Positions 21,257 to 29,879 of a stretch of 64,000 nt of DNA are shown here, piece after piece (positions within the stretch are counted from its first letter, which is position 1; every line of letters begins with the position of its first letter). The stretch spans positions 1 to 64,000 of the forward strand of contig JANQPO010000021.1 in NCBI GenBank assembly GCA_028289445.1, given 5' to 3'. Both the position numbers and the translations under genes were made by a program. Source of the stretch: Tepidamorphaceae bacterium. GTDB taxonomy: Bacteria; Pseudomonadota; Alphaproteobacteria; Rhizobiales; JAKSCL01. The notes beneath the pieces are model-generated. The model ran no database searches. It was not told the DNA's origin and saw only the letters and a program-made list of their open reading frames with translations.

Positions 21257-22123
21257 ATGTCTAAATCCACCGGATACCGTTCCGTTCTGGCCTATCTTCC
21301 ACGATCTGAGATCGCGATTTCCGTGCTCGATGCTGCGACACTGCTGGTAGACGGCGCACAAAGCCATGTCGACGGCCTCTATGTGACGCCGGCCCCAAGT
21401 CTCCACGCCTGTGGCTTGTCGTTTTCGGCGTCGGGTGTGGTTGAGGACATCGAAAAGCGACACTACGAAACCCACGCCATGGAAGCGGCCGCGGTCAAGG
21501 CGGTTTTCGACGCCAAGGCAGGCGAGGGTGCGTATTCCGCAAACTGGTGCTGCGCGAACGCGCCCTCAGCCGATTGCTTGCCGATCGTCGTCGACCACGC
21601 CAATCGATCGGAGATCGTCGTCGCGCCGCAGCCGGGGCGCGGCCGGGACGACCTTTTCGACCCGCTGGTGTGCGAGCGTCTGTTGATCGAGGCGGGGCGC
21701 CCGGTTCTTGTTGTCCCCGACAACTGGTCGGGTGTGACGGTCGGATCCAAGATAACGATCGGATTCGATGGAAGCCGGGAAGCGGTGCGGGCGGTGTTCG
21801 ACGCGCTTCCGCTCCTCAAACGGGCCGAGATCGTTCGCCTCGCCAATATCGGCCCGGACAATCTGGCTGATCACAACGCAAATTGGGCCGGCGCTGAACT
21901 GGCGGACGCGCTGGATCGGTACGATGTCGCCTGCGACGCGGTGCGTGCGCCAAGGAATGGCGGCACGCCGGCGGCGGAGTTGGGCGACCTTGCCCGCGAC
22001 CACGGGTCCGACCTGATCGTTTTGGGCGTGCGCGGGCAACCGTCCTTCAGCGCAATCGAATTTGGCGCGGTGACCCGCGCCATGCTCGACGATCCGCCCT
22101 TGCCACTTTTCATGGCGCATTGA
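21257..22123 (+). CDS. Tandem universal stress protein (UspA family)
   Basis: The 288-residue product consists of two Usp-like halves. The second ends with the typical DLIVLGVRGQPSFSAIEFGAVTRAMLDDPPLPLFMAH. The first keeps the fold pattern but ends RPVLVVPDNW. The glycines of the ATP-binding G-2x-G-9x-G(S/T) motif are only partly kept, so ATP binding is doubtful. Upstream (21201-21213) is a small inverted repeat CAACT-TTT-AGTTG next to TATAGT (21216-21221), a possible operator and -10 element. Confidence 0.85.
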   Translation: MSKSTGYRSVLAYLPRSEIAISVLDAATLLVDGAQSHVDGLYVTPAPSLHACGLSFSASGVVEDIEKRHYETHAMEAAAVKAVFDAKAGEGAYSANWCCANAPSADCLPIVVDHANRSEIVVAPQPGRGRDDLFDPLVCERLLIEAGRPVLVVPDNWSGVTVGSKITIGFDGSREAVRAVFDALPLLKRAEIVRLANIGPDNLADHNANWAGAELADALDRYDVACDAVRAPRNGGTPAAELGDLARDHGSDLIVLGVRGQPSFSAIEFGAVTRAMLDDPPLPLFMAH

Positions 22124-22254
22124 TTTCGTAGCTAGTGGCGCCTGTGGGGATCGGCTTTCGGCGGTGGCATTCGCCATGAATCGGTGCTACCGATCATCGC
22201 ATCAGTAGACTGCGTAGAACCTTTGGTCTCAAACGAATTTAACAGGATAGGCCC

Positions 22255-22527
22255 ATGCTGAGATTAGCCGCTGCCGCCGCACTCGCATTGTCGATTGCCG
22301 GCTGTGAAACGCCTGAACAAACGCGCAGCACGGTCACCGGTGCCGGCGCGGGCGCCGTCGTGGGTGGCGTCGCCGGTGCGATCATCGGTGGTGATGTTCG
22401 TAGCGCCGCCGTCGGCGCGGCCGCGGGTGCTGCGGCCGGTGCAGTTCTTGGTGCTGTCGCCGGGCGCCCCGGCTATTGCCTCTATTCCGACGGAAGAGGT
22501 GGAACATACGAAGCGCGCTGCCCATAA
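22255..22527 (+). CDS. Glycine-zipper outer-membrane lipoprotein
   Basis: This 90-residue lipoprotein has a short signal peptide and the lipobox LSIAGC (acylated Cys18). A glycine-zipper helix pair follows, GAGAGAVVGGVAGAIIGG and then an Ala/Gly-rich repeat, ending GYCLYSDGRGGTYEARCP with two cysteines that could pair. It resembles the 17-kDa/SlyB-like glycine-zipper lipoproteins, whose role in the envelope is not clear. It is a single-gene unit with a strong terminator 30 nt after the stop. Confidence 0.85.
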   Translation: MLRLAAAAALALSIAGCETPEQTRSTVTGAGAGAVVGGVAGAIIGGDVRSAAVGAAAGAAAGAVLGAVAGRPGYCLYSDGRGGTYEARCP

Positions 22528-22557
22528 AGGGCGACTAGCGGTTGTATAGATCGATTT

Positions 22558-22599
22558 GGAGGGGCGGGGTGTCGTGTAGACGCCGCCCCTCCATTTTTT
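22558..22599 (+). terminator. Strong Rho-independent terminator after the lipoprotein gene
   Basis: GGAGGGGCGG (22558-22567) pairs perfectly with CCGCCCCTCC (22583-22592), followed by A and six T residues (22594-22599). The 15-nt loop can form a small inner GTC/GAC stem. Confidence 0.93.
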
Positions 22600-22652
22600 C
22601 CGCACGTTGATTGGCTGAGTGCGCGGACCGCGTATCTGACTTCGAGAGACAA

Positions 22653-23603
22653 ATGACGGACGACAGCCAGCGTCGGCCGATTATTATCGACACCGATCCG
22701 GGACAGGACGACGCCGTCGCCATTCTCTTGGCGCTGGCAAGCCCGGAGCTTGAGGTTCTCGGTATCACCGCCGTTGCCGGCAATGTACCGCTGCCACTGA
22801 CGGAGAAGAACGCCCGCAAGGTCTGTGAGCTGGCCGGGCGACCCGACATGCCGGTCTATGCCGGTGCCTCACGGCCCTTGATGCGTCCGCTCGTCACGGC
22901 GGAATACGTTCACGGTAAGACAGGCCTGGACGGACCCGAACTGCCCGAACCGACGATGCCGCTTCAGGACAAGCACGCCGTCGACTTCATCGTCGAGACG
23001 CTTTTGGAGCGAGAGGCCGGCACGGTAACTCTGTGCCCGCTTGGGCCGCTGACGAATATTGCGCTGGCGCTCATCCGGGCGCCGGAGATCGCAACGCGCA
23101 TTCGTGAGATCGTGTTGATGGGCGGTGGGTTTTTCGAAGGCGGCAACACGACGCCGGCGGCCGAATTCAATATTTATGTCGATCCCCATGCCGCGCAGAC
23201 GGTGTTGGATGCTGGCATCCCGCTTACGATGATTCCTCTCGATTGCACCCACAAGGCACTGACGACGGCCAAGCGTCTTGCCGCGATCCGCGCGATCGGC
23301 ACACCGGTCGCGGAAGCGGTCGCCGCGCTGTTGGGTTTTTTCGAGCGGTTCGACGAGACCAAGTACGGCACCGATGGCGGCCCGCTCCACGATCCTTGCG
23401 TGATCGCCTATCTTTTGAAGCCGGAGCTGTTTTCCGGCCGGCATGTCAACGTCGTCGTGGAGACAGGCTCGGAACTGACCATGGGGATGACCGTGGTCGA
23501 TTGGTGGCGGGTCACCGACCGGTCGGTCAACGCGACGGTGATCCGCGATGTCAACGCCGAGGGCTTTTTCGATCTCGTGACCGAGCGTTTGGCGACACTC
23601 TAG
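22653..23603 (+). CDS. Nucleoside hydrolase (inosine/uridine-preferring type)
   Basis: This enzyme cleaves the N-glycosidic bond of ribonucleosides for purine/pyrimidine salvage. The calcium-binding signature DTDPGQDDAVAILLAL lies at the N-terminus and VLMGGGFFEGGNTTPAAEFN in the middle. The C-terminal Asp of the family is in GPLHDPCVIAYLL. ATG 22653 is chosen because GAGAG precedes it, giving 316 residues. It converges on the DUF429 gene, and both end within the palindrome CTAG at 23600-23603. Confidence 0.92.
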   Translation: MTDDSQRRPIIIDTDPGQDDAVAILLALASPELEVLGITAVAGNVPLPLTEKNARKVCELAGRPDMPVYAGASRPLMRPLVTAEYVHGKTGLDGPELPEPTMPLQDKHAVDFIVETLLEREAGTVTLCPLGPLTNIALALIRAPEIATRIREIVLMGGGFFEGGNTTPAAEFNIYVDPHAAQTVLDAGIPLTMIPLDCTHKALTTAKRLAAIRAIGTPVAEAVAALLGFFERFDETKYGTDGGPLHDPCVIAYLLKPELFSGRHVNVVVETGSELTMGMTVVDWWRVTDRSVNATVIRDVNAEGFFDLVTERLATL

Positions 23604-24334
23604 ACTGTGATCGCCATCGGTCGACCGTGACTGTCGATCTCCGCTGGGTCGGGAAACGAGATAGCCTCGCCCCGGCAAATGCGCGCCGCCGACCAAGCGC
23701 AGACGGTTGCGTCGAGCAAATCATCGCGGCCGGCGCGGCCGGGCAGTCGGTCGACATTACCGATTTGCAGAAACGCTGGGTCGAAGCCGGCGTGCGCCAA
23801 GGCCTTGGCGCGCTCTTCCAGCCCCGCCGGGTTGGCGCGGCTCTTGACCTTTTTCGGCAGTGCCATCGGCTGGCCATCGTTCAGCGCCCAAAAGGCCGCC
23901 TCTGGGTGGCACTCGAAGACACGGGTTTCCATTCCAACCCGCCAGCAGGCGTCGATCTGGCGGATCTTCGGGAACAGGTTGAAGGCCTGTTTGGAGACCT
24001 TGCGCGGCGGCTCGGAGGTTTCGAGCGACACTGTGCAAGCTTCGCGATAGTCGCCAGCCATCACCGCAGCGCGCGTAGGGATCGCGAACACGCTGGACTG
24101 ACGCGGTCCCAGAAGCCGGCGCACCGCGACCTCGCAGGAGCGGCCTTTGCCGATGAGGCGGTCCGGCAGACCGATTGGCATGTCGATAGCAATGACGGAT
24201 GCGTCTTTGAGGCCGGCGAGGAGGGTGTCGAAGTCCGGGAAGAACGCAAGGTGCGCCTCGTCTGGGTGGCCCTCCGCCATCGACACCGCCAACCATCCGT
24301 CCGGACAGCCGTCGACACCGGCGACGAGCGTCAT
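23600..24334 (-). CDS. DUF429 family protein, predicted RNase H-like fold
   Basis: The 244-residue product starts MTLVAGVDGCPDGWLAVSM and carries acidic motifs typical of DUF429 (AIDMPIGLPD, ECHPEAAFWALN, DDLLDATVCAWSA). The family is predicted to have an RNase H-like nuclease fold, and its substrate is unknown. Its ATG overlaps the stop of the upstream kinase gene as ATGA, so the two are probably translated together. An overlapping 525-codon plus-strand reading has no recognisable protein and is treated as a shadow. Confidence 0.85.
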   Translation of the reverse strand: MTLVAGVDGCPDGWLAVSMAEGHPDEAHLAFFPDFDTLLAGLKDASVIAIDMPIGLPDRLIGKGRSCEVAVRRLLGPRQSSVFAIPTRAAVMAGDYREACTVSLETSEPPRKVSKQAFNLFPKIRQIDACWRVGMETRVFECHPEAAFWALNDGQPMALPKKVKSRANPAGLEERAKALAHAGFDPAFLQIGNVDRLPGRAGRDDLLDATVCAWSAARICRGEAISFPDPAEIDSHGRPMAITV

Positions 24335-25179
24335 TTCGTGACCAGATGCCGCATTTGCACGGCTATGGAGGATTGGATGAGCCGCTGCTGCTCGCGGGCC
24401 AGCGGCATCTCATCGCGGCCCTGCCGCTCTGTCTGGATCGCCAGGTCGTGGACGCTGGCAACGGCGCGGCGCATGCTTTCGGGGAGCGGGACGCCGTCAA
24501 GGCGCCGTGCCAAGAGAAGCGCGGCGCAAAGATCGCCCAGACCGTGTGGCGGGTGCGTTGTCGCCGGTGCTTCGGCGAGCAGAGCCTCCGTGCCTGTGAC
24601 CGCCAAAGTGGCCGCCTGGCCGCGCATCATCGGCTGCGCCGACGTGACGACGACCTCAGCCGGGCCAAGCCGCCTTGCCATCGCGATAAGCTCATCGTTT
24701 TCGGCGCCCGCGCCGTCCTGTCCACTCAGCCAGGCCAGTTCGAAGGCGTTCGGTGTGGCCAGATCGGCCCGTGGTATCAGGTGGTTGCGGATTGCGCTCG
24801 CGATGGTCGGATCGACATAAAGCGCCCCGGCATCGCCGATTACCGGATCGCAGCAGTAGACCAGATCGGGATTGGCCTGTCGTGCGGCGTCGACGAGGTT
24901 CGCAATGACCTCGGCGTGCGCGGGATCGCCCAGATATCCGCTGACGATGCCGGAAACAGCGCTCAGCCGACCGTTGGACGAGAGGTCCGCCAACATCGTC
25001 GCGAATGTATCCGATGGCGTGACGATCCGCGTTCCTGGCCCATGCCCTGGATGGTGGGGTAGGAGAACGGTCGGGACATCCCAAACCTCGATGCCGAGCC
25101 GCTGCAAAGCGAACACGGCAACGCTGTTGCCGACATGGCCGCGCGCGACATGGGATGCGATGGAAACGACGACAGACAT
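24331..25179 (-). CDS. pdxY: Pyridoxal kinase-like protein (PdxY/PdxK family)
   Basis: This ribokinase-fold enzyme would phosphorylate pyridoxal in B6 salvage. The 282-residue product starts MSVVVSIASHVARGHVGNSV at 25179, with the family N-terminal hydroxymethyl-ring loop, CCDPVIGD and the catalytic Asp in HGLGDLCAALLLA, where GTGD is usual. Its stop overlaps the DUF429 start. The relaxed HGLGD motif leaves some doubt about substrate. Confidence 0.85.
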   Translation of the reverse strand: MSVVVSIASHVARGHVGNSVAVFALQRLGIEVWDVPTVLLPHHPGHGPGTRIVTPSDTFATMLADLSSNGRLSAVSGIVSGYLGDPAHAEVIANLVDAARQANPDLVYCCDPVIGDAGALYVDPTIASAIRNHLIPRADLATPNAFELAWLSGQDGAGAENDELIAMARRLGPAEVVVTSAQPMMRGQAATLAVTGTEALLAEAPATTHPPHGLGDLCAALLLARRLDGVPLPESMRRAVASVHDLAIQTERQGRDEMPLAREQQRLIQSSIAVQMRHLVTK

Positions 25180-25297
25180 GGTGACCAGAGGGCGGTTTGG
25201 GCTGGGCCGTTCATAGCTCAGCGGCTCATGGTACGAAAGTCGGATGACAGCGCCCAATCGGCGCGGTTATGTTGCACCGCAAAACGCTGGAGTCTTC

Positions 25298-26185
25298 ATG
25301 CAAAATACCCCCCGCCCGCGCCGCAGCGTCCTCTATATGCCAGGCTCCAATGCCAGGGCGCTGGAAAAGGCGAAAACGCTTGCCGCCGATTGCCTGATCC
25401 TCGATCTGGAAGATGCCGTCGCGCCGGATCAAAAGGCGTTGGCGCGCGAACAGGTGCGCACAGCGGTCAAAACTGGCGGTTATGGCGCGCGCGAAATCAT
25501 CATTCGCATCAATGCGCTGGAGTCGGAGTGGGGTTCGGAGGATTTGATGGTGGCGCTCGCGGCGCGGCCGAACGCGGTGCTGGTGCCCAAAGTCAGCACG
25601 CCCGACGATGTTCGCGTCGTTGCCCGGTCTCTGTCGGCATCCGACATTGAGACCGTGGCGATCTGGGCGATGGTCGAGACGCCGGCGGCGATCCTCAACA
25701 TTGCCGCCATTGCGGCGACGGCGGACGAGGATGAAGTTCCGCTACAGGCTTTTGTCATGGGCACCAATGATCTGGCGAAGGAGACAGACGCGCTATGGCG
25801 GCCCGGTCGTGCGGCTTTTGCCACCTGGTTATCGCAGACCGTGATCGCGGCCCGTGCCTATGGACTCGCTGCTATCGACGGCGTTTTCGCCGACATCCAG
25901 GACACCGAGGGTTTCGCGGTCGAATGCCAACAGGGCCGCGACTTCGGGATGGACGGCAAGACCCTGATCCATCCGGGCCAGATCGAAACCGCCAACCAGG
26001 TCTTTGCGCCGAACGAGCATGACGTCGCCTGGGCGCGTGACATTATCGCAGCCTTCGATGACCCGGCAAACGCCGGCAAGGGCGCGATCGCGCTGAATGG
26101 CAGGATGGTCGAGCTTCTTCACGCGGGGATGGCGCGGCGAACAGTGGCCATCGCGGAGTCCATCCAGGCGCTTGAGGAGGCATGA
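25298..26185 (+). CDS. HpcH/HpaI-CitE family CoA-ester lyase
   Basis: This TIM-barrel lyase family includes malyl-CoA/beta-methylmalyl-CoA lyase, malyl-CoA thioesterase and citrate lyase beta. The 295-residue product starts MQNTPRPRRSVLYMPGSN at 25298, with GGAG 5 nt upstream. It has the CoA/Mg-binding segments CLILDLEDAVAPD, IIRINALESEWG, IWAMVETPAAILN and GMDGKTLIHPGQIE. A mesaconyl-CoA-hydratase-like gene 2 kb downstream suggests a role in C4/C5 CoA-ester metabolism, but lyase versus thioesterase cannot be told here. Confidence 0.88.
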   Translation: MQNTPRPRRSVLYMPGSNARALEKAKTLAADCLILDLEDAVAPDQKALAREQVRTAVKTGGYGAREIIIRINALESEWGSEDLMVALAARPNAVLVPKVSTPDDVRVVARSLSASDIETVAIWAMVETPAAILNIAAIAATADEDEVPLQAFVMGTNDLAKETDALWRPGRAAFATWLSQTVIAARAYGLAAIDGVFADIQDTEGFAVECQQGRDFGMDGKTLIHPGQIETANQVFAPNEHDVAWARDIIAAFDDPANAGKGAIALNGRMVELLHAGMARRTVAIAESIQALEEA

Positions 26186-26186
26186 G

Positions 26187-26591
26187 ATGGGATTCTTGAG
26201 GGCGATGCCGGTGTTGAACGTCTTAAGCATCGACCGCAGTCTCGCCTTTTACCGCGACCGGCTCGGCTTCCAAGGCCATGGGGTGTGGGGCGATCCACCA
26301 GCCTTCACCATCGTTCAGCGCGGCAACGTGACGCTTGCCCTCGATACGCACGGCGGTGGGCAGCCGACGGGCGGAGGATGGACAGCCTATCTTTATGTCT
26401 CCGATGCCGATGCGCTTGCCGATGAACTGCGCTCCAAAGGTACCGTGCTTGCGAGCGAGCCAGAAGACAAACCGTGGAACTGTCGCGAGTTCGAGGTTCG
26501 CGATCCCGATGGCCATTTGATCGGCTTCGGCCAGGACCTTGTCCCCGAACGAGACGGTCCCGGCCTTGGTACCGAGCGCGGCCTGGGCTGA
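26187..26591 (+). CDS. VOC (glyoxalase/bleomycin-resistance) family protein
   Basis: The 134-residue product has two beta-alpha-beta-beta-beta modules: MPVLNVLSIDRSLAFYRDRL at the start, and AYLYVSDADALADEL to FEVRDPDGHLIGFGQ. It starts one base after the TGA of the CitE-like gene, with GAGGAGG just upstream, so the two are coupled. The substrate is unknown; a dioxygenase, isomerase or resistance role is possible. Confidence 0.85.
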   Translation: MGFLRAMPVLNVLSIDRSLAFYRDRLGFQGHGVWGDPPAFTIVQRGNVTLALDTHGGGQPTGGGWTAYLYVSDADALADELRSKGTVLASEPEDKPWNCREFEVRDPDGHLIGFGQDLVPERDGPGLGTERGLG

Positions 26592-26660
26592 GGGGCCGTC
26601 GGCCACGTTGCCTTGGCGGGTCCGATACCCTATGACGCGTCAATGATCGATTAGGCGAAC

Positions 26661-27896
26661 ATGACGGGGGCGATCATGATCGACAGTGGCGATACCGCCT
26701 GGATTCTGACTTCGAGCGCACTTGTGCTCTTCATGACCTTGCCGGGTCTGGCATTGTTTTACGGCGGCCTGGTCCAGGCGCGAAATATCTTGTCGGTGCT
26801 CATGCACTGCATGGCGATCGCCTGCCTGGCGTCGGTTCTGTGGGTCATCGTCGGCTATTCGATCGCGTTCGCGCCCGGCGGAACCGGCTGGTTCGGCGGG
26901 TTCGGCAACAGTTTCCTGATAGGAATCGGTCGCGATACGGTCGGCGAGGGATCGACGATCCCGACCTCGCTCTTCGTCATGTTTCAGATGACGTTCGCCG
27001 TCATCACGCCGGCGCTGATCGTCGGCGCCTATGTCGAGCGCATCAAGTTTGCCGCCGTTTTGATCATATCGGCGCTTTGGCTGCTGTTCGTCTACGCGCC
27101 GGTCACCCATTGGGTCTGGGGCGGCGGTTGGTTGGCGGAGATGGGCGTTCTCGACTTTGCCGGTGGTATCGTCGTTCACGTCACCGCCGGCGTCTCGGCA
27201 CTGGTGATTGCCTGGCAGTTGGGACCGCGCGCTGGCTTCCCCTCATCGGTAAACCCTCCGCATGCGCCGTGGATGGTCATGGTCGGTGCGGCGATGCTTT
27301 GGGTTGGCTGGTTCGGCTTCAATGGCGGTTCGGCGTTGGCGGCAGACGGCAGCGCAGCGATGGCAGTATTGGTGACTCACCTGTCGGCTGCCATGGCGTC
27401 GCTGGTCTGGCTGGTGATCGAATGGCTGCGCTTCGGTAAACCGTCGCTTGTGGGCCTTGTCACCGGCACGATTGCAGGTCTTGCGACAATCACGCCGGCA
27501 TCGGGCTTCGTCGGCCCGGCCGGCGGCATCATCCTTGGGCTTGCCGGCGGCCTGCTGTGCTACGGCGCCGTCGATCTCGTCAAGAAGGTGATGAAGATCG
27601 ACGATTCTCTCGATGTCTTGGCCGTTCACGGCGTCGGCGGTGCGACCGGAACACTACTGGTCGGTTTTCTGGCCACGACCGCGTTCGGTGGCGCCGGCCT
27701 TGCCGAAGGCATGTCGGTTGGCGGCCAGTTCTTCGTTCAGCTGACCGGTGTCGTCGTGACCATCGTCTGGTCGGCAATCGCGACACTCATCATCGTTTAT
27801 GTCACCAAGGCGCTGGTCGGTCTGCGCACCGCGGCGGACGACGAGATCGAGGGTCTCGATTTCACCGCTCATGGCGAGCGTGGTTACAACCACTGA
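26661..27896 (+). CDS. amtB: Ammonium transporter AmtB
   Basis: AmtB is a trimeric inner-membrane ammonium channel. The 411-residue product has about 11 hydrophobic helices, the family segments LPGLALFYGGLVQARN and DFAGGIVVHVTAGVSAL (first pore His) and HGVGGATGTLLVGF (second pore His). The start is ATG 26661 or 26676; the second has GGGGG at better spacing. A PII gene follows after 40 nt, the reverse of the glnK-amtB order known from E. coli. Confidence 0.93.
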   Translation: MTGAIMIDSGDTAWILTSSALVLFMTLPGLALFYGGLVQARNILSVLMHCMAIACLASVLWVIVGYSIAFAPGGTGWFGGFGNSFLIGIGRDTVGEGSTIPTSLFVMFQMTFAVITPALIVGAYVERIKFAAVLIISALWLLFVYAPVTHWVWGGGWLAEMGVLDFAGGIVVHVTAGVSALVIAWQLGPRAGFPSSVNPPHAPWMVMVGAAMLWVGWFGFNGGSALAADGSAAMAVLVTHLSAAMASLVWLVIEWLRFGKPSLVGLVTGTIAGLATITPASGFVGPAGGIILGLAGGLLCYGAVDLVKKVMKIDDSLDVLAVHGVGGATGTLLVGFLATTAFGGAGLAEGMSVGGQFFVQLTGVVVTIVWSAIATLIIVYVTKALVGLRTAADDEIEGLDFTAHGERGYNH

Positions 27897-27936
27897 TGCG
27901 TGAACGGGCACTGATGAAAAAAGCGGGAGCGCGACA

Positions 27937-28275
27937 ATGAAAATGGTGATGGCGATTATCCAGCCGCACCGGCTGGATGCGGTGCGCGAGGCGCTGTCGG
28001 GTCAGGGGATCGCCGGGCTCACGGTGTCCGAGGTTCGCGGCTATGGCCGGCAGAAAGGCCACACGGAAATCTACCGGGGCGCCGAATACGCGATCCACTA
28101 CCTGCCGAAGGTCAAGCTGGAACTAGCGGTCGACGACGAATTGGTCGAGGGTGTCGTGACGGCGATTTCGGGCGCAGCGAAGACGGGCAAGATCGGCGAC
28201 GGCAAGGTCTTCGTCTACGATCTCCTTTCGGCGCGGCGGATCAGGACCGGCGAGGAAGGCTCAGAAGCGCTTTGA
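27937..28275 (+). CDS. glnK: Nitrogen regulatory protein PII (GlnK-like)
   Basis: PII is a trimeric signal protein that senses 2-oxoglutarate and ATP/ADP and blocks AmtB. The 112-residue product has the uridylylation site Tyr51 in the T-loop TEIYRGAEYAI, ELAVDDELVEGVV and the C-terminal GDGKVFVYDLLSARRIRTGE. It lies directly after amtB, which supports a GlnK role. Position is the only evidence separating GlnK from GlnB. Confidence 0.92.
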   Translation: MKMVMAIIQPHRLDAVREALSGQGIAGLTVSEVRGYGRQKGHTEIYRGAEYAIHYLPKVKLELAVDDELVEGVVTAISGAAKTGKIGDGKVFVYDLLSARRIRTGEEGSEAL

Positions 28276-28291
28276 GGACGGTGATCGCCCC

Positions 28292-29347
28292 GTGACAAAG
28301 ACCAATCCTGGCAACTTCTTCGAAGATTTTGCGGTCGGTCAGACACTGGTGCACGCCACGCCGCGCACCATGACCGATGGCGACAGGGCGCTTTATACGG
28401 CCCTTTACGGATCGCGCTTTGCCGTGCAATCGGCCGATACATTCGCGCACGGGATCGGCTATCCGAAGAGCCCGGTCGATGACCTTTTGGTCTTCCACAT
28501 GGTTTTCGGCCGAACGGTGAGCGACATCTCGCTGAACGCCGTCGCCAATTTGGGTTATGCCGATTGCCGCTTTCTCATGCCGGTTTATCCAGGCGACACG
28601 CTCGCCGCGACCTCCGACGTGATCGGTCTGAAAGAGAATTCCAACGGCAAGACGGGCGTGGTTTATGTGCGCACCACCGGGACCAATCAGCGTGGCGAAA
28701 CCGTGCTTTCCTATGTTCGCTGGGTCATGGTGCGAAAGCGCGATGTGGCCTCATCGGCGCCAGACGCGATCGTTCCAGACTTGCCGGAGGCGCTGACAGC
28801 CGATCAGCTCGGCGACGCGGTTCCGCTGCTCAACATCGACCACTATGACTTCGCCTTGGCGGGATCGGAGCATCGCTGGGCCGACTATGTCGTCGGCGAA
28901 AAGATCGATCATGTCGACGGCATCACCGTTGAAGAGGCGGAGCACCAGATCGCGACGCGGCTCTATCACAACACCGCGCGTGTTCATTTCAACCAATTTG
29001 TCGAGAAGGACGGCCGTTTCGGACGTCGCATCATCTATGGCGGGCATGTGATCTCGCTCGCCCGGGCGCTGTCCTTCAACGGGCTTGAGAATGCCTTCCA
29101 CATTGCAGGGATCAATGCCGGCCGGCATACGGCGCCGCTGTTTGCGGGTGACACCGTCTTCGCATGGTCCGATGTCGTCGAGACGGCGGAACTCGCCGGA
29201 CGGGACGATGTTGGCGCGTTGCGGTTGCGGACGATTGCGACCAAGGACAAACCGTCGACGGGCTTCCCGTTCTCCGGTGATGGCGGCGCGCACTACGATC
29301 CGGCCGTGATCCTCGATCTAGACTATTGGGTGATCCTGCCGCGCTAG
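28292..29347 (+). CDS. mch: MaoC-family double-hotdog hydratase, mesaconyl-CoA hydratase-like
   Basis: The family dehydrates beta-methylmalyl-CoA to mesaconyl-CoA. The 351-residue product has two hotdog halves, which matches the mesaconyl-C1-CoA hydratase length (about 340-350). It starts at GTG 28292 (MTKTNPGNFFEDFAVGQT), and each half carries a hydratase-like segment. It lies just upstream of sdhCDAB, a frequent neighbour in this order. No crotonyl-CoA carboxylase/reductase was seen in this window, so a full ethylmalonyl-CoA pathway is not shown. Confidence 0.8.
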   Translation: MTKTNPGNFFEDFAVGQTLVHATPRTMTDGDRALYTALYGSRFAVQSADTFAHGIGYPKSPVDDLLVFHMVFGRTVSDISLNAVANLGYADCRFLMPVYPGDTLAATSDVIGLKENSNGKTGVVYVRTTGTNQRGETVLSYVRWVMVRKRDVASSAPDAIVPDLPEALTADQLGDAVPLLNIDHYDFALAGSEHRWADYVVGEKIDHVDGITVEEAEHQIATRLYHNTARVHFNQFVEKDGRFGRRIIYGGHVISLARALSFNGLENAFHIAGINAGRHTAPLFAGDTVFAWSDVVETAELAGRDDVGALRLRTIATKDKPSTGFPFSGDGGAHYDPAVILDLDYWVILPR

Positions 29348-29394
29348 CGTCCACGCGCTGTGAACAGCCTGTTGTCCCCACACCCTTGGTTGCA

Positions 29395-29422
29395 TTGACA
29401 CAAACGCGCCGCGCGTTAGTGT
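29395..29422 (+). promoter_or_regulatory. Candidate sdh operon promoter
   Basis: A perfect TTGACA (29395-29400) is followed after 16 nt by TAGTGT (29417-29422), a weak -10. It lies in the 111-bp gap between the hydratase gene and sdhC. Confidence 0.4.
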
Positions 29423-29458
29423 GCAGCGCACCAGAATCCATGGGAATCAATCGCCGTT

Positions 29459-29869
29459 ATGGCCGATATCAACCCCGATGCCATGCCGCTAAAAGCCCGG
29501 CCGCTGTCGCCGCATCTGCAAGTCTACAAACCGCTTTTCACCATGATGATGTCGATCTTTCATCGCATCACGGGAGCGGCGCTTTATGTGGGTACGCTTC
29601 TGGTCGTTTGGTGGCTGGTGGCCGCCGCCGCCGGGCCGACCTATTTCAACTGGGTGAACGGTATATTTGGGTCTTGGTTCGGCCGGCTTGTGCTCTTCGG
29701 CTACACCTGGGCCGCCATGCACCACATGCTCGGCGGTATGCGCCATCTCGTCTGGGACACCGGCAAATGGCTGGAGGTGGAGAAAGCGCAGCTTCTCGCC
29801 AAGGCGACGCTGGCCGGTTCGCTTGGCCTGACCCTGTTGATCTGGGTCATCGGCTATGCGGTCGGGTGA
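29459..29869 (+). CDS. sdhC: Succinate dehydrogenase cytochrome b556 subunit
   Basis: SdhC is a membrane anchor of complex II that binds heme b and quinone. The 136-residue product has the family N-terminus RPLSPHLQVYKP, ISRITG-like FHRITGAALY, three hydrophobic helices and the heme-ligand segment HHMLGGMRHLVWD. It is the first gene of sdhC-sdhD-sdhA-(small gene)-sdhB. Confidence 0.93.
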   Translation: MADINPDAMPLKARPLSPHLQVYKPLFTMMMSIFHRITGAALYVGTLLVVWWLVAAAAGPTYFNWVNGIFGSWFGRLVLFGYTWAAMHHMLGGMRHLVWDTGKWLEVEKAQLLAKATLAGSLGLTLLIWVIGYAVG

Positions 29870-29879
29870 GGATGGGGCG

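Noticed and set aside
23243..24820. Long plus-strand reading frame of 525 codons
   Set aside because: It lies antisense to the DUF429 and pyridoxal-kinase genes, is rich in Arg/Gly/Pro as expected for a high-GC shadow, and has no recognisable domain.
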